Shown here piece by piece: positions 17,377 through 26,061 of a stretch of DNA of 64,000 bases; positions within the stretch are counted from its first letter, which is position 1; each line of letters opens with the position of its first letter. The stretch lies in the NCBI RefSeq assembly GCF_039595395.1, contig NZ_JBCNLP010000006.1, positions 377,001 to 441,000 of the forward strand, in the 5' to 3' direction. A program made the translations under genes and the position numbers. The stretch comes from Novosphingobium sp. (GTDB lineage Bacteria; Pseudomonadota; Alphaproteobacteria; Sphingomonadales; Sphingomonadaceae). Under the pieces are notes generated by a model. It saw nothing but the letters and a program-made list of their open reading frames with translations, was not told the origin of the DNA and searched no databases.

Positions 17377-18957
17377 ATGAAAAGCTTGAAATCCCTGCGT
17401 CTGGCATCGGCGTTGAGCGTCATCGGTGCCGTGGTCACGGTTGCCCCGGCACAGGCCGATACGGCGCGCGTCGCGGTGCATATTGCAACCGATGCTGCGC
17501 CCACACAGGCCATCGACCGCAACATCTTCGGCCAGTTCGCCGAACATCTGGGGCAGGGGATCTATGGCGGCGTCTGGGTGGGCAAGGACTCTGCCATTCC
17601 CAATGTACGCGGCATCCGGTCTGATGTGGTGGCGGCGCTCAAGGCGATCAAGGTGCCGAATGTGCGGTGGCCGGGCGGCTGCTTTGCCGACGAATATCAC
17701 TGGCGCGACGGCATCGGTCCGGCTGCTGCGCGCAAGGTTCACGTCAACAGCAATTGGGGCGGCGTGCCCGAGGCCAACACCTTCGGCACCGACGAATTCA
17801 TGGATTTTGCCGATCAGATCGGCGCGGATGCTTACGTCTCGGTCAATGTCGGTTCGGGCAGCCCCGAGGAAGCGGCCGACTGGCTGGAGTATATGACCGC
17901 CCCCACCGAAACAACGCTGGCCAAGGAGCGCGCCGCCAATGGCCATCCCCAGCCCTACAAGGTCGCGTTGCTGGGGCTGGGCAATGAGAATTGGGGCTGC
18001 GGCGGCGCGATGTCGCCCGACCATTATGTCGAGGAGATGAAGCGCTTCGCCCATTACGTTCACAACTTCAATCCCGCGCAGCATGATGCCGGGCAGATGA
18101 AGCGCGTCGCGGTGGGCTGGGATTCGGGCAAGAGCGATTACACCGAACAGGTGATGAAGGCCTGGGCCGACAAGGTCTATAGCTGGGACATCGAGGGCGT
18201 TTCTCTGCACAATTACGTGGTGGGCGGCTGGCCGCCGCATTTCCCGGCCACGGGCTTTGGCGAGGATGACTATGCCGCCACCATCCGCGAAGCCTTCAAC
18301 ATGGACAAGCTGATCGTCCAGCAGACCGCGATCATGGACAAATATGATCCGGGCAAGAAGGTGTTTCTCTCGGTGGACGAATGGGGCGCCTGGCTGGCCC
18401 CCACGCCGGGGTCGCATCCGGGCTTTCTGGCGCAGCAGAACAGTTTGCGCGATGCGATTCTGGCAGCGGTCAACCTCAACATCTTTGCCCGCCATGCCGA
18501 CCGCGTGAAGAACGCCAACATCGCCCAGATGATCAATGTGCTGCAGGCCATGATCCTGACCGATGGGCCCCGCATGGTGCTGACACCCACCTATCATGTC
18601 TATCGCATGTATGTGCCTTTCCAGGATGCGAAACTGGTTCCCGTCAGCTTCGATGCGGGCCGTTACGAGCATGGCAAGGACAGTATGCCGCGTCTCGATG
18701 CGGTGGCTGCGCGTGATGCCGAGGGGCATCTGTGGCTGTCCTTGATCAACATCGACCCGAATGCGCCGGTCCGTGTTGCGCTGGACCATGGGCGTTCGGC
18801 AAGCGGTCAGGTGCTGACGGCGGCGAAGGTCGATGCGGTCAACACCTTCGCCGCGCCCGATCAGGTGGCGCCGCGCGCGGTCAAGGTGCAGTCCGGCACG
18901 GGCGGACTGGTGATCGAGGTGCCTGCCAAATCCGTGATGGTCGTGCGGGTGGATTGA
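17377..18957 (+). CDS. GH51 alpha-L-arabinofuranosidase
   Basis: Exported 526-residue retaining arabinofuranosidase. Signal peptide ends VAPAQA-DTA. The (beta/alpha)8 barrel shows acid/base Glu204 in LGNENWGCGG and nucleophile Glu335 in LSVDEWGAW; early conserved pieces are NIFGQFAEHLG and RWPGGCFADEYHWRDGIG. A C-terminal beta-sandwich closes the protein. ATG 17377 (CGAGAG upstream) is preferred over an earlier in-frame ATG at 17320 because it gives the signal peptide. Releases arabinose from arabinoxylan or arabinan oligosaccharides. Followed by a strong hairpin terminator and the convergent SapC/cupin operon. Confidence 0.95.
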   Translation: MKSLKSLRLASALSVIGAVVTVAPAQADTARVAVHIATDAAPTQAIDRNIFGQFAEHLGQGIYGGVWVGKDSAIPNVRGIRSDVVAALKAIKVPNVRWPGGCFADEYHWRDGIGPAAARKVHVNSNWGGVPEANTFGTDEFMDFADQIGADAYVSVNVGSGSPEEAADWLEYMTAPTETTLAKERAANGHPQPYKVALLGLGNENWGCGGAMSPDHYVEEMKRFAHYVHNFNPAQHDAGQMKRVAVGWDSGKSDYTEQVMKAWADKVYSWDIEGVSLHNYVVGGWPPHFPATGFGEDDYAATIREAFNMDKLIVQQTAIMDKYDPGKKVFLSVDEWGAWLAPTPGSHPGFLAQQNSLRDAILAAVNLNIFARHADRVKNANIAQMINVLQAMILTDGPRMVLTPTYHVYRMYVPFQDAKLVPVSFDAGRYEHGKDSMPRLDAVAARDAEGHLWLSLINIDPNAPVRVALDHGRSASGQVLTAAKVDAVNTFAAPDQVAPRAVKVQSGTGGLVIEVPAKSVMVVRVD

Positions 18958-18967
18958 GCCGAACTGT

Positions 18968-18994
18968 GCCGCCGCCCGCTATCCGGGCGGCGGC
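18968..18994. terminator. Bidirectional hairpin between GH51 and JmjC-like gene
   Basis: Perfect 11-bp GC stem (GCCGCCGCCCG / CGGGCGGCGGC) with a 5-base loop, between two convergent genes. Confidence 0.7.
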
Positions 18995-18998
18995 CTGT

Positions 18999-20030
18999 TC
19001 AGACATCCCGCATCTCGCGCATGATGGTCGCGCGGATACGGCCATAAGCGGCGCGGTCGATGTTGGCGAGAACGCCGCGCTGGTCTTCCGGCAGATGCGC
19101 CAGCGGATGACCTTGCCCGCGAAACACATAATGCTCGAAAAAGGCGCGGAAGGCGTCGCGCTCGGCCTGGGGGCGTTCCGCGATGGTGATCATCGCCAGC
19201 AGCATCGAGAGCATCGGCGCATCTGGCCCGGTGGCATGGGCATCCCACCAATAGTTGACCAGCGCGTTGAAAGGCGCCTCGGCATCGACCTGATGCCACC
19301 ACAATTTGGGCAGATAGAGCGCGTCGCCCGGTTCCAGATCGGCGGTTAGCGCCTGTTCCCGCGCGCGCGGAAAGTTGGGATAGCGTTCGGGATGGTCCGG
19401 GTCCTCGGTGGCCATGCTGACCGGCTGCCCGGCCAGCGTATGGTCGATGGGCCCGGCGTAAAGGTCGGCAATCGCCTGTGGCGGATAGAGCGTGAAGCGC
19501 CGGTGCCCGGCCACCACGCAGGCCAGATTGTCCACCGCATCGTAATGGGCGGCGATGTGCGAGGCCGTGCCGATCCAGATCCGTGGCTGGACGCCCTTGA
19601 CCATGCCCGGCAGCGGATTGGCATCGGCAAGGCCGGGCAGATAGGCTGGCGTCGGCAAGGAACCCAGATAGGCCGAGCCCAGCGCAGGATCGCGCATGCG
19701 TTCCATGATCGTGGTGAGCGCGCCGGCGACCGTGGTGGGCATGCGGGTGAAGTTGAACCCCTCCAGCTTCTCCCCATAGAAATAGCGCCCGGCAACCGCC
19801 TGATCGGCCAGAAACACCTCTGCCATCTGCGGGCTGGCGAAACCCGTCAGCATGGCACACAGCGCTTCGGGCGATTGGCGCGCGGCGTGACAGAGGGGCC
19901 AATCGCTCACCAGCCCGCGCAAGATGACCGGACGTGCGCCCGCCGTCAGCGTCTCGAGCCAGGTGGAGGGATCGCGCTTCGCGGCCTCGATCTCCATGAC
20001 GCCGGGCGGGGTGGTCAGCGTGTCAGCCAC
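18999..20030 (-). CDS. JmjC/cupin_8-like protein of the TonB-halogenase cluster
   Basis: A 343-residue cytoplasmic protein of the cupin-like (JmjC, FIH-type) family. The iron-binding region HYDAVDNLACVVAGHRRFTLYPP has the HxD pair; a distal His in LWWHQVD completes a 2-His-1-carboxylate facial triad. Such proteins are usually 2-oxoglutarate/Fe(II) dioxygenases, though no substrate is known for this branch. Genes of this type recur in sphingomonads, Caulobacter and xanthomonads beside Caulobacter-type TonB receptors, SapC and a tryptophan-halogenase-like enzyme, exactly as here. It is downstream of SapC by 12 bases on the same strand. It might hydroxylate the receptor or SapC, but that is only conjecture. 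Confidence 0.85.
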   Translation of the reverse strand: MADTLTTPPGVMEIEAAKRDPSTWLETLTAGARPVILRGLVSDWPLCHAARQSPEALCAMLTGFASPQMAEVFLADQAVAGRYFYGEKLEGFNFTRMPTTVAGALTTIMERMRDPALGSAYLGSLPTPAYLPGLADANPLPGMVKGVQPRIWIGTASHIAAHYDAVDNLACVVAGHRRFTLYPPQAIADLYAGPIDHTLAGQPVSMATEDPDHPERYPNFPRAREQALTADLEPGDALYLPKLWWHQVDAEAPFNALVNYWWDAHATGPDAPMLSMLLAMITIAERPQAERDAFRAFFEHYVFRGQGHPLAHLPEDQRGVLANIDRAAYGRIRATIMREMRDV

Positions 20031-20042
20031 GGCCTGCTGTCC

Positions 20043-20732
20043 TCAGACCTTGCCGATCAGATCGTTGCGCCTTTTGGCCAGCGCCATCACCTGGCGTTGC
20101 GATCCCTGAATGCACAGTGCCGCCGCCAGATGGCCGTTGCGGAACAGGCTGAGCGCAGTTGCATCGTCGAGATCCTGCAGCGCGTCGAGGCTGATGGTGT
20201 AGAGCCCTTCCAGCGTCAGGCTTTCACCATCGTCAAAGCGCAGGCTGATGTCGACGGGTTCGACCAGCCGCAGGCGCACCATGTCCTCGATGAAGGTCCG
20301 CGTGGCCTCACGCCCCTGCACCAGCGTGCCGATGATGCGCTGGATCAGGCGCGTTTCATCACTCGGTTCGCCCGATGCGTCGAAGAGCGGCACGCTGGCA
20401 CCTTCACCGAAACGGGGGTTTTCAAGGTCGATGGCAATGGTGTCGCCCTCGATGAAAAAGCCCTGCCGCGCCAGTTCCAGCGGCACGAACAGGGCCTTGC
20501 CCTTGTCCGCACCATCCACCAGCAGTTCACCGGGCCTGAAGCCGAAGAGCGCCACCACATTGAACCGCCCGGTCTCCGGGTCTTTCACGAGGAACAGCGG
20601 GCAGGAGGTCGCGGCGAGACCGAATTCGCCGATGATGACCTGAACGCAATGCGGGCGATCGGTCGCGGCGACATGCATTGACACATTGCGATGGCGCTCG
20701 CTGTTGAGCAGTTCCAGCTTCTCGATCCCCAT
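20043..20732 (-). CDS. SapC family protein
   Basis: A 229-residue soluble protein matching the SapC family (named from Campylobacter S-layer genes): N-terminal LNSERHRNVSMHV, central GFRPGELLVDG, PLELARQGFFI, and a C-terminal QLMALAKRR-like tail (here RQVMALAKRRNDLIG). The family has no established biochemical function in these bacteria but is a constant neighbour of TonB receptors, JmjC-like cupins and tryptophan halogenases in glycan-use loci. First gene of the leftward operon; its promoter region contains a TAGCGCTA operator at 20852. Confidence 0.88.
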   Translation of the reverse strand: MGIEKLELLNSERHRNVSMHVAATDRPHCVQVIIGEFGLAATSCPLFLVKDPETGRFNVVALFGFRPGELLVDGADKGKALFVPLELARQGFFIEGDTIAIDLENPRFGEGASVPLFDASGEPSDETRLIQRIIGTLVQGREATRTFIEDMVRLRLVEPVDISLRFDDGESLTLEGLYTISLDALQDLDDATALSLFRNGHLAAALCIQGSQRQVMALAKRRNDLIGKV

Positions 20733-20851
20733 GTTTCCTCCCCTATGTCTGTTATAAAGTCTGTTCTGCGCAGGATGTCTATCTGGTCTGTGAGATGGTC
20801 CGGCCCATGGTCTTTGCCGACCAGACTCCAGCGCAGATAAGTTGCCATTTC

Positions 20852-20863
20852 GATAGCGCTACC
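20852..20863. promoter_or_regulatory. LacI-type operator GATAGCGCTACC (SapC side)
   Basis: Exact consensus copy 120 bases upstream of the SapC start; same sequence as the site at 21294. Confidence 0.65.
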
Positions 20864-21293
20864 TCGACTCCCTGTCCAGAGTAGCGCGCGGCTCAACGGT
20901 GATCCAGCGCTCTGTCGCTCTTGTGTCTCAAAGGCATGGTGTGGGCCTTCAACTCCGTCGTCCTCAGGTTGAGTCGCGAGGGCGCGGCCTGCACATTGAT
21001 GTTGCGCGGAATGCTGCATGTGCTGCCATGCGTGGTGAAGGTGACGTGCGGCTTGTTCTTCTCTGTTCGAACGGAGGTCTTGATCGATATTGTCTCAAGC
21101 GCGGTCTGCACAGTCGCGCCAATTGTGGGAGGTTGAATGGCAGGGCTAAGATAAGAGAAAATATCAATTTTCTTGCCGCGAAGCATCTGCTTTACCCGAT
21201 GGACTCCGCGCCAGCCATGCCATCGAACTTACAAGATTGAGGCTTCCGGGTGACAGTTCAGATCGCGTGACTTTACCCCTACAAATAGCTATT

Positions 21294-21305
21294 GATAGCG
21301 CTACC
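21294..21305. promoter_or_regulatory. LacI-type operator GATAGCGCTACC (TonB receptor side)
   Basis: Second exact consensus copy, about 210 bases before the TonB-dependent receptor start. Confidence 0.65.
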
Positions 21306-21512
21306 GTTATGGTCTATCCCACAATGCATAAGGCGTCGAAGCAGGCGCAAGCAGGGGAAGGGACGCGCTTTTTTCAAGGCGCCGAACATCACGATTTGAA
21401 AATTTGAAGAATAGCGACGCAGGCAACTTCGGGGGTGCTCTGCAGCGGGAGTTGTGCGTCGTGCGTGGACCTGGGCGGAGGGCAATTCCGTCAAAAAAAC
21501 AGAGGAGAGGGT

Positions 21513-24413
21513 ATGGCCTGGCAGCTTAATTGGGGGTTGATGGTTTCGGGCGCGACATGCGCCATGGTTGCGGCCATCAGCACGCCGGCCTTTGCGCAGG
21601 ATGCATCGCCGTCACCTACGGCGAGCGCGGCCCCTGCGCCTGAGGACGCGCCGAGCATCATCGTGACGGGCATTCGCGGATCGTTGCAGCGCAATCTGGA
21701 TATCAAGCGTGCGGCGCCGGGCGTTGTTGACGCCATTTCAGCGGAAGATATCGGCAAGTTCCCCGATCCCAACGTGGCCGCCTCGCTCCAGCGCCTGCCG
21801 GGCGTGTCGGTGCAGATTTCGGGCAACCGCGGCGAGGCGACCGGCGTGACCGTGCGCGGCTTCAGCGGCGACTTCAACGAAACGCTCTATGACGGGCGCC
21901 ATATCTCGACGGCCACCGGCCAGCGCTCGGTCGATTTCTCGACCGTTGGCTCCGATTTCGTCGGCCAGCTCAGCGTCTACAAGACGCCCGACGTTTCGGT
22001 GTCGGCCAGCGCCATCGGCGCCACCATCGACATCGCCTTCCCCAAGCCCTTCGATCACCCCGGCTTCCATGTGGCGGCCGCGATGTCGGGCTCGATCCAG
22101 GATCGCAAGGGCAATGTCGTGCCCTCGGGCGGCTTGCTGGTCAGCAAGACCTTTGCCGACGACACCATCGGCATTCTGGGCGACATCGCCTATTCGCGCC
22201 ACGACACCACCACCAACCATGTCTTCGTCAATGGCTGGGAAGGCGGCTATTACGCCCCTTGCCAGCTCTCGGGAAGCACGGCGGCCACCTGCAATCCGGG
22301 CTCGACCACCAGTGGCCTCGCCAGCGACAAGCAGAATGTGCTGGGCTGGTTCCCGCAGCAGGCCGGCGCCGAGCAGACCACCACCCGCGACGAGCGCGTC
22401 GATGCACGCCTCGTGCTGCAGTGGAAGCCGACCGACAAGCTGCTGCTGACCGTCGATGACAATTTCAGCAGCCAGGTCGTGCAGACCAACAGCTATGGCT
22501 ATGCCGCATGGTTCAACATGAGCAGCCTGACCAACGTCAAGCTGGACAAGAACGGCACCACGGTTGACTTCAACCAGCCCGGCACACCGATGGACATGAA
22601 TGCCGGCATCGCCCATTCGCTGATCAACACCAACCAGTTGGGCGCCAACCTCAAATATGAGGCGACCGAGCATCTGAAGTTCGACTTCGACGCCGCCTTC
22701 GCCAAGAGCTGGCTCAACCCCAATGGCGAGATCGGCAACAACAGCTCCGATATCGGCTATGGCGGCATTCTGGGCGCCAACACCGGCCTTGCCGTCACGG
22801 GCAACAGCAGCAACACGCTGCCGGTGCTGCATGACATCGGGCCCTCGGGCAATGCCGGGCAGTTCCTGAACACCTCGGTGATCGGCTCGCATGTGATGGT
22901 GCGCCAGGCCCAGCAGAACACCGACGTGGTGCGCCAGTTCCACGCCAAGGGCACGTGGGAGCAGGAGAACTTCAAGCTGCAGTTCGGTGGTTCCTATACG
23001 GAAGACACCTTCCGCCTGCAGGCCAGCGATACCTTCACCAACAATTACTGGCAGGCCTATGCCGGTTACGGCACCGCTTCGGGCCGCACCACGGGCGTGG
23101 CGCTGCCCTCGAGCATCTATGGCGGCACGATCAGCACCGCCAACTTCATTCCGGGTTACAGCGGCAATCTGGCGCCGGGCATCCTGACCTACAATCCGCT
23201 GGCCGTGTATGCCTATCTGCAGAGCCTGGGCAATCCGCAGACGACCAATGTGCCCGGCTACAACTATGGCTGCTGCACGGGCTTTACCGGCGCGCTCAAT
23301 CTGGCGCTGAGCCCCTCGAGCGTGGCGACCATCAGGGAAAAGAGCTGGTCGGCCTATGTGCGCGGCAGCTTCACCACCGATATCGCCAGCATGCCCTTCC
23401 ACTTCGTGTCGGGCCTGCGTTACGAGAACACCCATCTCGACACGCTGGCGCTGGGCCAGACGCCTACCGCCCTGACCACCAGCACCGCCGACCCGACGCT
23501 GCTGACCACGGTCTATGCCAACAATGGGGCGACCAACACGATCGTGGCGGGAAGCAGCTACAACTATCTGCTGCCCAGCATGGATCTGAAGCTGGAGCTG
23601 ACGCCCAAGCTGCATCTGCGCCTCGATGGTTCGCGCACGCTGACGCGTCCGGGTCTCTCCAAGCTCAATCCGGTGCTCAATGTGGGCTCGGGCCAGCGCG
23701 TGGGCGCCCTGACGGCGACGGGCGGCAACCCCAACCTCAAGCCTTACCTCTCGGACAATTTCGACGCCGCCGCCGAGTGGTATTATGCGCCCAACTCCTA
23801 CTTCTCGGTCGACTTCTTCCTCAAGCATGTCAGCAACTTCATCGTGGCGGGCGTGCAGCGGCAGACGATCAACGGCGTGGTCGATCCCACGACCGGTCAG
23901 CTTGCGCAATTTGCCGTCTCGCAGAATGTCAACGGACCCGACGCGACGGTGCGCGGCGTGGAAATCGCCCTGCAGCATGTGTTTGGCCGCAGCGGCTTCG
24001 GCTTCACCGCCAACGCCACTTTCGTTGGCACCAACAAGCCCTACGATTCCAGCGACATCAGCCAGAGCGGCTTTGCCGTGACGGGCTTGGCCAATTCGGC
24101 GAACCTGGTGGCCTTCTACGACAAGCACGGCTTCCAGGCGCGTGTCGCGGTCAACTGGCGCGACAGCTATCTGCTGCAGTTCGGCCAGAACCAGAACACC
24201 GGCCAGTTCGGCGCCGAGCCGACCTTCGTCAACAGTCAGGTGCAGGTCGACCTGTCGTCGAGCTATGACATCACCAAGCAGGTCTCGGTGTTCGGCGGCA
24301 TCACCAACATCAACAATTCGACCTACAGCACCCATGGGCGTTTCAGCAACCAACTGCTTGATGCCTACAGCTATGGTCGTCGCTTTACATTCGGTGCACG
24401 TTATCATTTCTGA
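21513..24413 (+). CDS. TonB-dependent receptor, Caulobacter/Xanthomonas type
   Basis: Outer-membrane 966-residue transporter. Signal peptide ends TPAFA-QDA; a short linker with a TonB box-like SIIVTGIRGS follows. The plug region (about 65-190) has SAEDIGKFPDPNVAASLQR, the hallmark of the sphingomonad/Caulobacter carbohydrate receptor family, and the chain ends in an aromatic barrel strand (FTFGARYHF). ATG 21513 follows AGAGGAGAGG. The neighbouring xylanolytic genes and paired LacI operators suggest uptake of (arabino)xylo-oligosaccharides. It is followed by a hairpin and then the halogenase gene, so receptor mRNA may exceed that of downstream genes. Confidence 0.95.
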   Translation: MAWQLNWGLMVSGATCAMVAAISTPAFAQDASPSPTASAAPAPEDAPSIIVTGIRGSLQRNLDIKRAAPGVVDAISAEDIGKFPDPNVAASLQRLPGVSVQISGNRGEATGVTVRGFSGDFNETLYDGRHISTATGQRSVDFSTVGSDFVGQLSVYKTPDVSVSASAIGATIDIAFPKPFDHPGFHVAAAMSGSIQDRKGNVVPSGGLLVSKTFADDTIGILGDIAYSRHDTTTNHVFVNGWEGGYYAPCQLSGSTAATCNPGSTTSGLASDKQNVLGWFPQQAGAEQTTTRDERVDARLVLQWKPTDKLLLTVDDNFSSQVVQTNSYGYAAWFNMSSLTNVKLDKNGTTVDFNQPGTPMDMNAGIAHSLINTNQLGANLKYEATEHLKFDFDAAFAKSWLNPNGEIGNNSSDIGYGGILGANTGLAVTGNSSNTLPVLHDIGPSGNAGQFLNTSVIGSHVMVRQAQQNTDVVRQFHAKGTWEQENFKLQFGGSYTEDTFRLQASDTFTNNYWQAYAGYGTASGRTTGVALPSSIYGGTISTANFIPGYSGNLAPGILTYNPLAVYAYLQSLGNPQTTNVPGYNYGCCTGFTGALNLALSPSSVATIREKSWSAYVRGSFTTDIASMPFHFVSGLRYENTHLDTLALGQTPTALTTSTADPTLLTTVYANNGATNTIVAGSSYNYLLPSMDLKLELTPKLHLRLDGSRTLTRPGLSKLNPVLNVGSGQRVGALTATGGNPNLKPYLSDNFDAAAEWYYAPNSYFSVDFFLKHVSNFIVAGVQRQTINGVVDPTTGQLAQFAVSQNVNGPDATVRGVEIALQHVFGRSGFGFTANATFVGTNKPYDSSDISQSGFAVTGLANSANLVAFYDKHGFQARVAVNWRDSYLLQFGQNQNTGQFGAEPTFVNSQVQVDLSSSYDITKQVSVFGGITNINNSTYSTHGRFSNQLLDAYSYGRRFTFGARYHF

Positions 24414-24428
24414 TAACAGCTGACGGCG

Positions 24429-24450
24429 GGCCGGTGAGGGATCACCGGCC
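24429..24450 (+). terminator. Hairpin between TonB receptor and halogenase genes
   Basis: Nine-base perfect stem (GGCCGGTGA / TCACCGGCC) with GGGA loop, no T-run afterwards. It may be a partial terminator or mRNA stabiliser after the receptor gene rather than a full stop, since the next gene points the same way. Confidence 0.5.
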
Positions 24451-24483
24451 GGCCACTTCTTTCCCGGACACCGCAGGCGATCC

Positions 24484-26028
24484 ATGACTGAAAAGACAAG
24501 ACATATCGTCATCGTGGGCGGCGGCACCGCCGGTTGGCTGGCCGCAGGGATCATTGCCGCGCGCCATCAGGGGCGCATGGCTGCGGGCTTTACCGTGACG
24601 CTGGTGGAATCGCCCGACACGCCGATCATCGGCGTGGGTGAGGGGACCTGGCCGACCTTGCGCTCCACCCTGCAGAAGATGGGCGTGTCGGAGACCGATT
24701 TCTTCCGCGAATGCGATGCATCTTTCAAGCAAGGCGCCAAATTCGCCCGTTGGACGACGGGCGCGGAGAATGATGCCTATTACCACCCGCTGATGCTGCC
24801 TCAGGGCTTCGAGCAGGTGAACCTTGCCCCCCATTGGCTGAGCGGCAAGACGAATGGCAGCTTTTGCGACGCAGTCTGCCCTCAGGGCGTGATCTGCGAC
24901 AACGGCCTTGCCCCCAAATCCATCACCACGCCCGAATATGAAGGCGCGGCGAATTACGCCTATCATCTGGATGCGGGCAAATTCGCGCCCTTCCTGCAGA
25001 AGCATTGCTGCGAAAAGCTGGGCGTGCGCCATGTGCTGGCCAATGTGACCAAGGTCAACCGGGCCGACAATGGCGATATCGCCAGCATCGAGACCGACCG
25101 GGCGGGCATCATCGCGGGCGATCTTTTCGTCGATTGCACCGGCTTTCGCGCGCTGCTGATCGGGCAGACGATGGGCGTGGGCTTTCGCGACTGCTCCGAC
25201 GTGCTGTTTTGCGACACAGCGCTGGCGGTGCAACTGCCTTACGAGAGCGAGGATGCGCCGATCCCCACCCACACCATCTCGACCGCGCAAAGCGCCGGGT
25301 GGATCTGGGACATCGGCCTGCCCGCGCGCCGGGGCACGGGCCATGTCTATTCCAGCCGCCATATCAGCGAGGGCGAGGCCGAACGCGAATTGCGCGCCTA
25401 TCTTGGCCCGGCGGGCGCCGATCTGCCGATCCGCAAGATTCCTATCCGCTCGGGCCATCGCGAGACCTTCTGGAAGGGCAATTGTGTCGCCGTCGGACTG
25501 GCGGCCGGTTTCCTCGAACCGCTCGAAGCCTCCGCCATCGTGCTGATCGAGCTGTCGGCCAAGCTGATCGCCGAGCAGATGCCGATGACGCGCGGTGTGA
25601 TGGATATCGTGGCCAAGCGCTTCAACGAGACGACCCATTACCGCTGGGGCCGCATCATCGATTTCCTGAAGCTGCATTATGTGCTCTCAAAGCGCGAGGA
25701 CAGCGCCTTCTGGCGTGACAACCGCGATCCGGCCACCATCCCCGAGCGCCTGCAGGATTTGCTGCATCTGTGGCGTTATCAGGGCCCATGGTTTCACGAT
25801 GAGTTCGACCGGCTGGACGAGGTCTTTCCCGCCGCCAGCTATCAATATGTGCTCTATGGCATGGACTTCCGCACCGAGGTGGATCCTGCGATGCTGGCTG
25901 CCGACGAACGCATGGCAGAGCGGGCTCTGCGCGAAAATCGCGCCCGGATCGATGGGCTCAGCCTGCGCCTGCCGCGCCACCGAGAATTGATCCGCAAAAT
26001 TGTCGATTATGGCATGCAGCCCGTCTGA
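24484..26028 (+). CDS. Flavin-dependent tryptophan halogenase-like protein
   Basis: A 514-residue protein of the PrnA/RebH superfamily. The FAD-binding VGGGTAGW (residues 11-18), the catalytic-lysine segment ASFKQGAKF (Lys82) and the conserved FLEPLEASAI glutamate region are all present. The signature WxWxIP reads WIWDIG, with glycine replacing proline, so true halogenase activity is uncertain. No signal peptide. Members of this clade sit beside Caulobacter-type TonB receptors and SapC in carbohydrate loci rather than in natural-product clusters, and their substrate is unknown. It lies between the receptor and the GH3 xylosidase, probably in one operon. Confidence 0.88.
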   Translation: MTEKTRHIVIVGGGTAGWLAAGIIAARHQGRMAAGFTVTLVESPDTPIIGVGEGTWPTLRSTLQKMGVSETDFFRECDASFKQGAKFARWTTGAENDAYYHPLMLPQGFEQVNLAPHWLSGKTNGSFCDAVCPQGVICDNGLAPKSITTPEYEGAANYAYHLDAGKFAPFLQKHCCEKLGVRHVLANVTKVNRADNGDIASIETDRAGIIAGDLFVDCTGFRALLIGQTMGVGFRDCSDVLFCDTALAVQLPYESEDAPIPTHTISTAQSAGWIWDIGLPARRGTGHVYSSRHISEGEAERELRAYLGPAGADLPIRKIPIRSGHRETFWKGNCVAVGLAAGFLEPLEASAIVLIELSAKLIAEQMPMTRGVMDIVAKRFNETTHYRWGRIIDFLKLHYVLSKREDSAFWRDNRDPATIPERLQDLLHLWRYQGPWFHDEFDRLDEVFPAASYQYVLYGMDFRTEVDPAMLAADERMAERALRENRARIDGLSLRLPRHRELIRKIVDYGMQPV

Positions 26029-26061
26029 GGTTGCAGTCACCGAAACCGGGGAGAGTTGACC

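Larger units (their letters stand above)
20733..21512. other. Long divergent intergenic region between SapC and TonB receptor
   Basis: 780 bases without a convincing gene. It contains two LacI-type operators about 430 bases apart, one near each divergent promoter, a spacing that could allow repression by looping. Several short open frames have no good start site or recognisable sequence. Confidence 0.6.

Noticed and set aside
20899..21240. Possible small genes in the SapC-TonB receptor gap
   Set aside because: Short frames on both strands lack ribosome sites and conserved features; the region is better explained as regulatory.
21738..24554. Very long open frame antisense to the TonB receptor
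   Set aside because: High GC content produces long antisense frames; its translation is low-complexity, with no domain or start site, and the sense protein is clearly real.
24484..26028. Natural-product biosynthesis cluster around the tryptophan halogenase
   Set aside because: No peptide synthetase, polyketide, indole or tailoring genes nearby; neighbours are a TonB receptor and xylan enzymes.
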